From positions 1-42,550 of the forward strand of contig JAIOPT010000082.1 of assembly GCA_021413765.1 (NCBI GenBank): DNA of 42,550 nucleotides, read 5' to 3'. The notes beneath the pieces were generated by a model, which saw nothing but the letters and a program-made list of their open reading frames with translations, did no database searches and was not told the DNA's origin. The translations under genes and the position numbers were made by a program. This stretch comes from Betaproteobacteria bacterium. Lineage in GTDB: Bacteria > Pseudomonadota > Gammaproteobacteria > Burkholderiales > Gallionellaceae. Positions 1 through 6,481 of this stretch are shown here, in pieces; within the stretch, counting starts at the first letter, position 1, and every line of letters starts with the position of its first letter.

Positions 1-1542
1 TTCCGGTGTAGGTCCAGCGTGGATACGGTAAAGCACCGGATGCTGGTTTTCCTTGAGAAAATCGGAGGCGCAAACATTCGCCGCCAACATGCACTCTTCG
101 ATCAAGCGGTGCGCATCGTTGCGTACCACCGGGTCAATACGTTCGATCTTGCCAAGATCATCAAATATCATCAGGGTTTCTGTCGTTTCAAACTCAATCG
201 CGCCACGTTTTTCGCGTGATTCCGCAAGAACAAGATATAGTTGATATAAATTATGCAGATATAGCTTGATATGCGCGTATTCACGAGCCAATTCGCCATC
301 TGGCTCCGCCAGAATATGTTGAACCTTGGTATAAGTCATGCGCGCTTTAGAACGCATCACAGAGGGATAAAACTTGTAGCGCTTGATGTCGCCTTTGCCG
401 TCAATCTGCATGTCACACACCATACACATGCGTTCCACTTCTGGATTGAGCGAGCAAAGGCCGTTGGAAAGCGCCTCCGGTAACATGGGAATGACACGAC
501 GTGGGAAATACACAGAATTGCCACGATCGTAAGCTTCTTTATCCAGTGCATCGCCAGGACGCACATAAAAACTCACATCGGCAATTGCCACCACTAGCCG
601 CCAACCACTTCCCTGCGGCTCACAGAACACAGCATCGTCAAAGTCTCGAGCAGTTTCTCCATCAATGGTGATGAGCGGCAATTCACGCAAATCTATGCGG
701 CCTTTATAGTCTTCGGCGCTGACTTTGGGATTAAATTTCTCAGCCAGTTTTACCGCAGCAGGCGGGAACTGGTATGGCAAATTATGCTTGCGTAGTGCAA
801 TCTCAATCTCCATGCCTGGATCAGCATAATTACCCAAAATCTCCACCACTTTACCTATAGGTTGAGCATGCGCGGAAGGCTGCTCGATCAACTCCACCAT
901 CACGATCTGCCCGGCCTTGGCCTTCATATCCAACCCCGGCGGCACCAGCACATCGTGGCTGATACGCTTATCCTCAGCCGCCACCAGCACCACGCCTCGC
1001 TCGCGTATCAAACGCCCGACGATACGCTTATTGACACGCTCCAGTACCTCGACCACTTTGCCTTCGCGACGACCACGCCTATCCAGTCCGCCAGGCCGCA
1101 CCATGGCGCGGTCACCGTGCATTACCAGCGACATTTCCTTTGGAGACAGGAATAAATCCTCGCCCCCAATGTCAGGGATCAAGAAACCAAAGCCATCGGC
1201 ATGACCTTGAACGCGACCCGCAATCAGATTGAGTTTTTCCGCGATGCACAGCGCTCCCTTACGGTTACGCATCACCTGCCCCTCGCGTTCCATCGCACCC
1301 AATCGTCGATTGAAAATTTCACGGTCTAATTCGCCGATGTCCAGCAACTTGTAAAGTCGCTCCATCGAAACCGGGGCACCCTCCTCTTCCATCTTCTCCA
1401 GAATGAACTCCCGACTAGGCAAAGGCGTTGGGTATTTAGCTGCCTCGCGCTTGGCATGCGGGTCTTTACGCCTGGAGCCCTTATTGGTGGCAACCTTATG
1501 TGGAGGTTTGGCTCTAGTGCCCTGTTTCTTTTTCGTTGACAA
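1..1542 (-). CDS. rnr: Ribonuclease R, N-terminal part (runs off left edge)
   Basis: 3'-5' exoribonuclease of the RNB family that degrades structured RNA. About 514 N-terminal residues are in the window; the family is usually near 750-810, so the end of the RNB domain and the S1 domain lie outside. Seen: a Lys/Arg-rich start, a winged-helix segment, two cold-shock-like segments, then the catalytic motif ITIDGETARDFDDAV near residue 290 with its cluster of Asp residues. The frame reads open to base 1 with no stop. No ATG fits the N-terminus; a TTG at 1542-1540, preceded by AGGAAAG about 7 bases away, is the best start. The first codons overlap the -35 box of the oppositely oriented tRNA-Leu promoter. 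Identity is very secure, the exact start moderately so. Confidence 0.93.
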   Translation of the reverse strand, partial: MSTKKKQGTRAKPPHKVATNKGSRRKDPHAKREAAKYPTPLPSREFILEKMEEEGAPVSMERLYKLLDIGELDREIFNRRLGAMEREGQVMRNRKGALCIAEKLNLIAGRVQGHADGFGFLIPDIGGEDLFLSPKEMSLVMHGDRAMVRPGGLDRRGRREGKVVEVLERVNKRIVGRLIRERGVVLVAAEDKRISHDVLVPPGLDMKAKAGQIVMVELIEQPSAHAQPIGKVVEILGNYADPGMEIEIALRKHNLPYQFPPAAVKLAEKFNPKVSAEDYKGRIDLRELPLITIDGETARDFDDAVFCEPQGSGWRLVVAIADVSFYVRPGDALDKEAYDRGNSVYFPRRVIPMLPEALSNGLCSLNPEVERMCMVCDMQIDGKGDIKRYKFYPSVMRSKARMTYTKVQHILAEPDGELAREYAHIKLYLHNLYQLYLVLAESREKRGAIEFETTETLMIFDDLGKIERIDPVVRNDAHRLIEECMLAANVCASDFLKENQHPVLYRIHAGPTPE

Positions 1543-1563
1543 AATTGGTCTTTCCTATAGAAT
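1536..1563 (+). promoter_or_regulatory. Sigma-70-type promoter of tRNA-Leu
   Basis: TTGACA at 1536-1541 and TAGAAT at 1558-1563 are separated by 16 bp. The expected start near 1570 leaves a leader of about 34 bases before the tRNA. The -35 box lies over the first codons of rnr, which is read the other way. Confidence 0.6.
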
Positions 1564-1603
1564 TCGCGGTCTTCGTTTGACCACAGTTATTTGATTTAGA
1601 TTT

Positions 1604-1688
1604 GCCCAGATGGCGGAATTGGTAGACGCGCATGGTTCAGGTCCATGTGCCTTCGGGTGTGGAGGTTCGAGTCCTCTTCTGGGCACCA
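1604..1688 (+). tRNA. tRNA-Leu, anticodon CAG
   Basis: An 85-base cloverleaf. Acceptor arms GCCCAGA (1604-1610) and TCTGGGC (1678-1684) pair fully and are followed by A and an encoded CCA end. The D-loop has the AATTGGTAGA signature. The anticodon stem CATGG/CCATG encloses a loop with anticodon CAG, reading CUG. A long variable arm with TGCCTTCGGGTG marks a class II (Leu) tRNA, and the T-arm has GGTTCGAGTCC. tRNA 3' ends are common integration sites, and the accessory patch starts directly downstream. Confidence 0.97.
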
Positions 1689-1775
1689 AGCTTAATTATT
1701 ATACTTCTCATTGATTCTCAAGTTAGTTGTAGTGATACCTAAATCTGCTTTTCTCATTTACGAGATACCAGCAAT

Positions 1776-1850
1776 ATGCCGAAACCGTCGCACCTACTAG
1801 ATAATAAGTCTATTTGCAACGCAAGGCCACGAGAAAGACTTAAACGTTAA
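1776..1850 (+). pseudogene. Possible remnant of a tyrosine integrase N-terminus
   Basis: A 24-codon frame begins 88 bases after the tRNA CCA and encodes a peptide with the string LLDNKSICNARPRERLKR. This resembles the start of P4-type integrases, which commonly read like LTD..IRNAKPREK.YKL. The frame is stopped by TAA at 1848 and I see no convincing integrase continuation in any frame. The position right behind a tRNA gene is where such an integrase sits. The similarity is short and could be chance. Confidence 0.25.
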
Positions 1851-1851
1851 T

Positions 1852-1995
1852 ATGTTCAATTACGCGCTAATTCCACTAAGCATAACGGCAAGCCAACATA
1901 TCCAAAATCATGGCTTGATGACGATACTGGCTTATATTGCAGTCCAGATCGTGATAATCGGTCTTGTCTTTATGATTATTAGGGTTATGAAATAA
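1852..1995 (+). CDS. Possible small membrane peptide, 47 aa
   Basis: An ATG-to-TAA frame of 47 residues. The N-terminal half is polar; roughly residues 24-47 form one strongly hydrophobic stretch rich in Ile, Leu, Val and Ala, ending in RVMK, like a single-span membrane peptide. A ribosome site is weak (GAAAG about 14 bases upstream). It overlaps the region of the possible integrase remnant in another frame. I do not recognise a family. It may be a chance frame in AT-rich DNA. Confidence 0.2.
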   Translation: MFNYALIPLSITASQHIQNHGLMTILAYIAVQIVIIGLVFMIIRVMK

Positions 1996-2182
1996 TTGAG
2001 AATTAGTAGTAACGAGCCCCGAAGGTACTGAATAACCTGAGCTAGACCCGCTTCGCGGGAGGGGGAGGGGGACGGGCTCCGCCCGAAAGATACGGGCTTC
2101 GCCCGATGGAAACCGGCTATCGCCGGAAAGGCATTGGCTTCTTCAGCCCACTCTGGCCGAGCAACCTTTGGTAATCACGTGG
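1996..2182. other. Non-coding stretch holding the first hairpin cluster
   Basis: Together with 1689-1851 this gives nearly 500 bases after the tRNA without a secure gene. Apart from the two weak small frames above and the hairpins at 2047-2126, I see nothing coding here. Confidence 0.5.
2047..2126. repeat. Cluster of four mini-hairpins (copy 1)
   Basis: Four 5-bp stems with 3-4 base loops: CCCGC-TTC-GCGGG (2047-2059), CGGGC-TCC-GCCCG (2073-2085), CGGGC-TTC-GCCCG (2093-2105) and CCGGC-TATC-GCCGG (2113-2126). Stem sequence changes from unit to unit but pairing is kept, and GC always closes the loop. The spacer after the first hairpin is GGAGGGGGA-like and recurs in the second cluster at 3159-3231. 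Confidence 0.75.
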
Positions 2183-2605
2183 TCAGCCAATAAAAACCGC
2201 AGGGCTTACCTTAAAGAATGTGCCGAACTTGCTCGCCAAACTAGCGCTAATATTGCGTTTACCAGCCAAGATAGCGGAAAGGTTACTTTGAGGCACTATG
2301 GCTACAAGATCTTTTTGAGTAAGTTTTTTGACGCCAATTAGAAACCGCAGGACTTCTTTTGGCTCTGATGCTTCGATAACGAAATGCCGTTCGTCATAAC
2401 CACTAACGAGATCAGAAACAAGTTCAAGCAGGCTGGAAAGGGGATGGTTTTCATCACTGCCGACCTTATCCAGAAGGGTGTTCATGAGTGAAATAGCTCG
2501 ATCATATTCGGCTTCATTGATAATGGGGCGCAGATGTGTCAATTGGTCAAACGCCACCCAAGACTTCTCTATCCTTTTAATGTCGAACTCTAAAGTTGTT
2601 TGCAT
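2183..2605 (-). CDS. higA: HigA-type antitoxin, helix-turn-helix
   Basis: Antitoxin of a type II toxin-antitoxin pair; it should bind and neutralise the HigB toxin encoded just upstream and repress the shared promoter. 140 residues. The N-terminal part has the LRPIINEAEYDRAISLMNTLL motif typical of HigA proteins that partner HigB-family toxins. The C-terminal part (about 90-140) is a helix-turn-helix with LTQKDLVAIVPQSNLSAILAGKR. An upstream in-frame start at 2641 would lie inside the toxin gene. I chose the ATG at 2605 because AGGAAAGG precedes it by 7 bases and it starts 2 bases after the toxin stop, giving translational coupling. Confidence 0.85.
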   Translation of the reverse strand: MQTTLEFDIKRIEKSWVAFDQLTHLRPIINEAEYDRAISLMNTLLDKVGSDENHPLSSLLELVSDLVSGYDERHFVIEASEPKEVLRFLIGVKKLTQKDLVAIVPQSNLSAILAGKRNISASLASKFGTFFKVSPAVFIG

Positions 2606-2607
2606 GA

Positions 2608-2910
2608 CTACACCTTTCCTGAAATATATTTCTTGCTCCATTTGTCATACTCACTATGAGTAAGAACCAAACGGATGAAAACCTTGCGAGCGTTGTAATG
2701 AATAACCGTAATCAGTCGGAAGCTGTTCCCGCCAACATCGAATATGGTATACGGAGCAACGTAATCCGCACTCCCAAAAACTTTTTTCACATGGTTGAAG
2801 TCTTCAAATATTGTTTGCTCAACCAACGTATGCCAATACCGCATCGGCGATTCAGCTTTGGTATGTTTTCCCCAAAATGTCCTCAACGCCTTGAGCGAAA
2901 TAATGTGCAT
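2608..2910 (-). CDS. higB: HigB-type mRNA interferase toxin
   Basis: 100-residue toxin of the HigB family (RelE/ParE fold), expected to cleave mRNA at the ribosome. Family features seen: start MHIISLKALRTFWGKH, a central YVAPYTIFDVGGNSFRLI strand segment, and the C-terminal VFIRLVLTHSEYDKW motif with His, Tyr, Asp and Trp as in HigB proteins. The toxin gene comes first and the antitoxin second, the order characteristic of hig loci. The ribosome site is weak, and the start lies 9 bases from a perfect palindrome that is probably the operator. Confidence 0.88.
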   Translation of the reverse strand: MHIISLKALRTFWGKHTKAESPMRYWHTLVEQTIFEDFNHVKKVFGSADYVAPYTIFDVGGNSFRLITVIHYNARKVFIRLVLTHSEYDKWSKKYISGKV

Positions 2911-2916
2911 AAGTAG

Positions 2917-2944
2917 AATATATCACATTGATATAATTAATCAA
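2917..2944 (-). promoter_or_regulatory. higBA promoter with palindromic operator
   Basis: A perfect inverted repeat TATATCA-cat-TGATATA lies at 2919-2935. On the minus strand TTGATT (2944-2939) and TATATT (2922-2917), 16 bp apart, form a plausible promoter whose -10 box is inside the palindrome. Binding of HigA there would block transcription. Very little leader would remain before the higB ATG at 2910. Confidence 0.55.
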
Positions 2945-3158
2945 GGCAATGTCTTTGCTAAATCTTAAGTCAAGAACCAGAGACTCATGATTTTCTAAAT
3001 TAACCTGAATTTTGAAGCTTGACAGTTCGCTTTTTGGCGACGGGAACTTTTAACTAATTAGCAATATAATTACTGATCACTACTTTGTCAGAATTTTAAC
3101 TGTTTGGTTCGACTTGAATATGCAATCTATGTCGGAAGCCAAATAAATCTAATGTAAA
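2945..3158. other. AT-rich non-coding stretch
   Basis: About 210 bases between the higBA promoter and the second hairpin cluster. No gene, RNA or clear regulatory site seen. Confidence 0.5.
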
Positions 3159-3231
3159 CGAGCTCTGCTCGAATGAAACCAGCTTCGCTGGAGGGGGACG
3201 AGCTTCGCTCGAAAGAAACCGGCTACGCCGG
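3159..3231. repeat. Cluster of four mini-hairpins (copy 2)
   Basis: Stems CGAGC-TCT-GCTCG (3159-3171), CCAGC-TTC-GCTGG (3179-3191), CGAGC-TTC-GCTCG (3199-3211) and CCGGC-TAC-GCCGG (3219-3231). Same architecture as 2047-2126, with the GGAGGGGGA spacer and GAAA linkers also conserved. The last unit nearly repeats the last unit of the first cluster. The two clusters bracket higBA. Confidence 0.75.
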
Positions 3232-3274
3232 AACCGCAGATTCACTTTAATTTTGGATGTGGATTGTTCCAGTT

Positions 3275-3871
3275 TTACATCTCAGGTTCCTTCAAAAATC
3301 TTTCCTCAACACCGTACCCGGCATCCAGTAGTTTCTTAGCAACCGTGTATCTGGCGTGCTCCAGTTGAAACCTAGCGTTATATTCAAAATAACTAAAAGT
3401 GTTAATGTTAGACATCGCTTTCCTACATGCTTCCAGACTCTTCTTTAGCTCTGCGCGTCTTTCCAAGCATTGCTTGAGTATGACAAGGCATAGCTCCGTC
3501 TCTTTGTGATTCATTTCAAAGCGCCCACCCTTTTTGGCCGCAAATCTTATAGCTCTTTTCGGGGTCATGACTTTGTTAGCCTGCATCATCCATCTAACCA
3601 GAACAGGTTCTATATATCTAGTAACACCCCTTAATTTCCACCACCTCACTCCTAATTTTCCTATCATTGGTGGTTGACTGATCCTTAGAATATCACTTGC
3701 CATATCAATCAGCTTTTCCGTGTCCTCAAGTGCATTGATGGTCATCCTTAAACTCTTCTGAAGCTCTATATGCACCCTACCACGCTCAGCAGCGTTTCTT
3801 TCAGCACCATACTCAGACCCATTTGTATCTTTCCAAATACCTTTTCCTTCATCATTCACATGGGTAACCAT
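3275..3871 (-). CDS. Hypothetical protein, 198 aa, downstream of palindrome array
   Basis: I do not recognise this protein. It is basic and predicted mostly helical, without a signal peptide or membrane span. A Trp-rich segment WWKLRGVTRYIEPVLVRWMM lies near residues 77-95, followed by a Lys/Arg-rich patch (TPKRAIRFAAKKGGRF) and a probable coiled-coil helix with CLERRAELKKSLEACRKAM. The start at 3871 is well supported: AGGAGA precedes the ATG by 4 bases. The start codon lies within a degenerate copy (3862-3877) of the GGATAA...TTATCC palindrome array that lies directly upstream. That placement suggests a DNA-binding, replication or partition role in the accessory element, but this is only context. 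Confidence 0.6.
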   Translation of the reverse strand: MVTHVNDEGKGIWKDTNGSEYGAERNAAERGRVHIELQKSLRMTINALEDTEKLIDMASDILRISQPPMIGKLGVRWWKLRGVTRYIEPVLVRWMMQANKVMTPKRAIRFAAKKGGRFEMNHKETELCLVILKQCLERRAELKKSLEACRKAMSNINTFSYFEYNARFQLEHARYTVAKKLLDAGYGVEERFLKEPEM

Positions 3872-4080
3872 TTATTCTCCTGTGTAGTAATTTTGGATAA
3901 CCATTTATCCGAGCCGCGTAATAGGTCATTGGATAACTATTTCCCGTGGCTCGTTGGATAAGCATTTATCCTTCATCTGTGGATAACTATTTATACAATA
4001 GGTCAGCCCAGCTCATATCAACTGGATAACTATTTATCCTTGCGTCATCTGCTAATAGGTCGGCGGATAACTATTTATCC
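3862..4080. repeat. Array of seven palindromic iterons GGATAA-CYAT-TTATCC
   Basis: Copies at 3895-3910, 3956-3971 (GCAT centre), 4024-4039 and 4065-4080 have both arms intact. Copies at 3862-3877, 3931-3946 and 3981-3996 have one damaged arm. Each is a 16-bp inverted repeat. AATAGGTC recurs between copies at 3920, 3997 and 4054. The copy at 3981 forms an exact DnaA box TTATCCACA (3986-3978, minus strand); the outer flanks of other copies are near-matches. The layout resembles replication-origin iterons or an autoregulatory operator array of the gene starting at 3871. Confidence 0.8.
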
Positions 4081-4110
4081 GATTGAACCATCCTAATATT
4101 CATACCCCAG

Positions 4111-4616
4111 CACTTCGGCGGATTACTTATCGAGACATTTCCGCATTCCGATGCCTATTTCCGAAACGTCTTATACACTTCCGAAATACACATCCGAAAC
4201 TGCTTACCTATTTCCGAAGTATGTTTCCGAATTGATTTAACCCTGCACTTCGGCGGATTTTCTGTCCATCACTACCCTTTCTCGATTCAATCCAACTTTA
4301 ACGATCCATCGGCGGGCTTTTACGGCGCAGCCGTTCGGCGGTTTGCCCAATACAGTCCTAGAGTTCAGCACTTCGGCGGGAAGGTCTGTGAATCTAAATT
4401 CTGGTTCATTTACCCTGCGCGTCGGCGGGGTTTTAATTCTTTTTACAGACCTTATGTTTGGCGCGGTTAAGGAAGACTTTTTGTTGTTCATTTTTTAAGT
4501 TAAGGGGAGGCACTTCCTATAATTAGGTTATGGGATTAATGTTAGGCACTTCCTATTCCGTTTCCGCATCCAAAATACAATTCCAAGTGGTACAGCACCT
4601 GTATTTCGGCGGGACT
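4111..4616. repeat. Dispersed TCGGCGG repeats in a gene-free stretch
   Basis: TCGGCGG occurs at 4115, 4250, 4309, 4335, 4373, 4422 and 4606. Three copies share the longer CACTTCGGCGG (4111, 4246, 4369), two of them followed by GATT or GATTTT. All are in one orientation. They account for an 84-codon minus-strand frame (4237-4491) that I do not accept as a gene. Confidence 0.55.
4138..4232. repeat. Tandem TTTCCGAA-type short repeats
   Basis: CCG cores at 4141, 4148, 4161, 4181, 4194, 4213 and 4227, the last five in the context (T)TCCGAA. Spacings alternate 13-14 and 19-20 bases, a period near 33 bp or three helical turns. All lie in the same orientation, directly beyond the iteron array. Confidence 0.6.
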
Positions 4617-4755
4617 TCGGACTTTTAGAAACCTTAGTCATTGCAGACTTAAAAAGACAAGTATTGGGCAGTAGATTGGGGTCACACGCTACAATTAGGT
4701 TATGAGTAGATTGCTAATAGCTGTTATCCTTTTTTAGGCTTACGGGGAGGCGCCA
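4490..4755. repeat. Two diverged copies of AATTAGGTTATG and GGGGAGGC motifs
   Basis: CTAYAATTAGGTTATGRG appears at 4517-4534 and 4689-4706 with two differences. A T-run followed by TTA(A/C)GGGGAGGC appears at about 4490-4511 and 4731-4751. AGGCACTTCCTAT appears twice at 4508-4520 and 4544-4556. The order of motifs differs between copies, so it is not a simple duplication. Confidence 0.45.
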
Positions 4756-5009
4756 TGTGTAATAAGTTTATTGGCTAAGCACTCAGAATTTGGTTATTGA
4801 ATTCTGAAAATAAAAAAACAGGTTGAGTCCAAACTGTAACTAGAATTTACTGCCAGAAGATTATATTCATGCTTTTTTATAATTTGATGCAACTGCAACA
4901 CTCTTCGAACTCATCAATATGTGAATGTAGTATTACTAATAACAGTGCGTTGGTTACAGGTTGATTTCGCCAATGAGGGTGCACATCCATGCACGAGCCT
5001 AACGTAGAC
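4756..5009. other. Non-coding stretch before the O-antigen ligase end
   Basis: No gene, RNA or strong terminator seen. A short inverted repeat GTGCA...TGCAC lies at about 4980-4995 without a T-run. Confidence 0.4.
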
Positions 5010-5168
5010 CTACCCTACATAATTCCGCACCCTCTCTGCCTGCCAATAAGCTAAGCTAACGGCAATCAGCCACCATGTGATGCATGACCAAAAACTGGCA
5101 TAAAATGCCATATGAGCGTTGATGGGCATAATGGCAATCAATACTGCTGACATCCAAGGTAATACATT
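5010..5168 (-). pseudogene. Frameshifted C-terminal segment of the O-antigen ligase
   Basis: Fifty-two codons in the frame one base off from the main gene, ending in TAG at 5012-5010. They encode PWMSAVLIAIMPINAH, then MAFYASFWS and a WWL-containing span. NxHxAFYxSFWS...WW is the usual C-terminal signature of betaproteobacterial O-antigen ligases. The switch point lies at the TTCAAATG sequence (5172-5165). The linker at the junction also looks shorter than usual, so a small deletion is possible. Confidence 0.75.
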
Positions 5169-6258
5169 TGAAGACAAGCGCCGCTAAGTAGCCAAAAACA
5201 CCAATAATTCCTGTTTCAACCAATATTTCAAGCAACAATTGGTGCGGGTGGGTGGGTCCAGTTTGAGTAAGTACTGTTTTTCCAGTCGATTTATCTACAT
5301 TCTGCATGCGCATCCAGTAATCATCCTTGGGGACATAATCAGGATAAATGTAGCGAAACCCTCTCGGTCCAATACCATTAATCAAGTGGTCTTTTGCAAC
5401 CTTTATTGATACTTCCCATATAGGTAAACGTAAGCTAGTTGCGGTATTGGCTTTTTCATAATTTCCACTAAATAAGCCAGCAGTCCTTTCTATCCGTTGT
5501 TGTAACGTGGAATATTGCAGTGTTATACCTAACGCCACGCCCCATATAAGTACTAAAGTAAATACTGTTTTCCATCGCCACTGTGTTCTTTCCATCCAAA
5601 ACATCTGCATCAATAAAAGCAAAAATCCAACCAAGAGCATGATCCAGGCTACTCTGGCTCCAGATAATAATATCGCCATGGCATACACAGGCGTGGCTAA
5701 CAAAACCCATTGCCTATGCTGTACCTGTTTCCACATCCAATAAAAATATATTGGGGATAGGACTGCCAGAATATGTCCGACTCCACGTTGAGGAATAACA
5801 TGTCCCAACCAAGCCCATCTGCTAACGACGTCAGGTAAACTTTGCTCTACCTCAATAACATAGATCACCTTACCCAATACGAAAAAACTCAGCACAACAC
5901 CAAGCATCATCAAAAAACGCGCTCTTGATGGGCTACTTTGAAGTGCGTAAATCGTAAAAATTGCAGCTAGAGGGAAGCGTAAGAACACAAGGGTTGTTTG
6001 CATCGCCCGAGAAAAATTAACTGCATCGGTAAGTGAAGCCACCATAGGTATCCATAAGCAAGCAAAAATGAATATCAAGGGCTTGATTGCATCGTTGGTC
6101 AAAATGCGACGCGGCTCTAGTAGAACAAGTAACAGGCCGAATATAGCCATAAGCGCAACGGGAAGTTCGAACGTATTGCGAAATGGCTGAACCGCGACAA
6201 ACAACGCTATTAAAACCCAACCAAATCTCTCCGTCCAAGAGAATAGGTTTTGTTTCAT
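5056..6258 (-). CDS. O-antigen ligase/polymerase (Wzy_C family), C-terminus frameshifted
   Basis: Multi-pass inner-membrane protein that joins O-antigen to lipid A-core (WaaL) or polymerises repeat units (Wzy). About ten hydrophobic spans, then a long periplasmic loop near residues 260-340 with HLINGIGPRGFRYIYPDYVP and the conserved TGPTHPHQLLLEILVETGIIG segment typical of the family. Reading in one frame it ends in an unlikely polar tail after GYLAALVF. A plus-one shift near 5169 restores a normal hydrophobic C-terminus (next entry). I chose the ATG at 6258 because GGAAGAA lies directly upstream; ATG codons at 6270 and 6273 are alternatives. It is the last gene of the minus-strand operon. 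It could be a pseudogene or an assembly error. Confidence 0.8.
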   Translation of the reverse strand: MKQNLFSWTERFGWVLIALFVAVQPFRNTFELPVALMAIFGLLLVLLEPRRILTNDAIKPLIFIFACLWIPMVASLTDAVNFSRAMQTTLVFLRFPLAAIFTIYALQSSPSRARFLMMLGVVLSFFVLGKVIYVIEVEQSLPDVVSRWAWLGHVIPQRGVGHILAVLSPIYFYWMWKQVQHRQWVLLATPVYAMAILLSGARVAWIMLLVGFLLLLMQMFWMERTQWRWKTVFTLVLIWGVALGITLQYSTLQQRIERTAGLFSGNYEKANTATSLRLPIWEVSIKVAKDHLINGIGPRGFRYIYPDYVPKDDYWMRMQNVDKSTGKTVLTQTGPTHPHQLLLEILVETGIIGVFGYLAALVFKCITLDVSSIDCHYAHQRSYGILCQFLVMHHMVADCR

Positions 6259-6481
6259 ACTTTCTTCCATCATTTAGATCGCACTTTCATATTTTCAATC
6301 GCATCTTAATATAGTTTCGCGTTCATTTATTTCAAGTTAAAAAATGATCACATTACATAAAAGCGCTCCCATAGGATTTACATTGCCAATCTATGGACTG
6401 CTAGCCGGTCTATTTCTGTATTTACATACAGATGTTACATCTTCTCTAGCAAAGATTAATGCCAAAACTTAGGTTTCTCAT
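6259..6481. other. Intergenic region with a perfect 7-bp hairpin
   Basis: TCTGTAT-TTAC-ATACAGA lies at 6415-6432, between the epimerase stop and the ligase start (both on the minus strand). No T-run follows on the minus strand, so it is a weak terminator at best; it could also be a binding site. The remainder is AT-rich. Confidence 0.35.

Noticed and set aside
862-1204. Plus-strand frames of 95-97 codons
   Set aside because: Antisense to rnr, whose minus-strand frame has full motif support.
2608-2641. Longer HigA start at 2641
   Set aside because: It would start inside higB and lacks a ribosome site, while ATG 2605 has one.
2478-2916. Plus-strand frames across higBA
   Set aside because: They are antisense shadows of higA and higB, without ribosome sites or recognisable motifs.
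3895-4080. CRISPR array
   Set aside because: Repeats are 16-bp palindromes with unequal 9-27 bp gaps and shared spacer motifs, and no cas genes are present.
4237-4491. 84-codon minus-strand frame rich in Pro, Arg and Ala
   Set aside because: It has no ribosome site and its sequence is made largely from TCGGCGG repeats; repeat copies also occur outside it. Not convincing as a gene.
4541-5004. GTTAGGC and GCCTAAC core-like boxes suggesting an integron cassette
   Set aside because: No partner boxes at attC spacing, no GC-rich attC stem and no ORF between them; most likely chance.
6415-6432. Rho-independent terminator of the UDP-GlcA epimerase gene
   Set aside because: The hairpin is perfect but AT-rich and no T-run follows on the minus strand.
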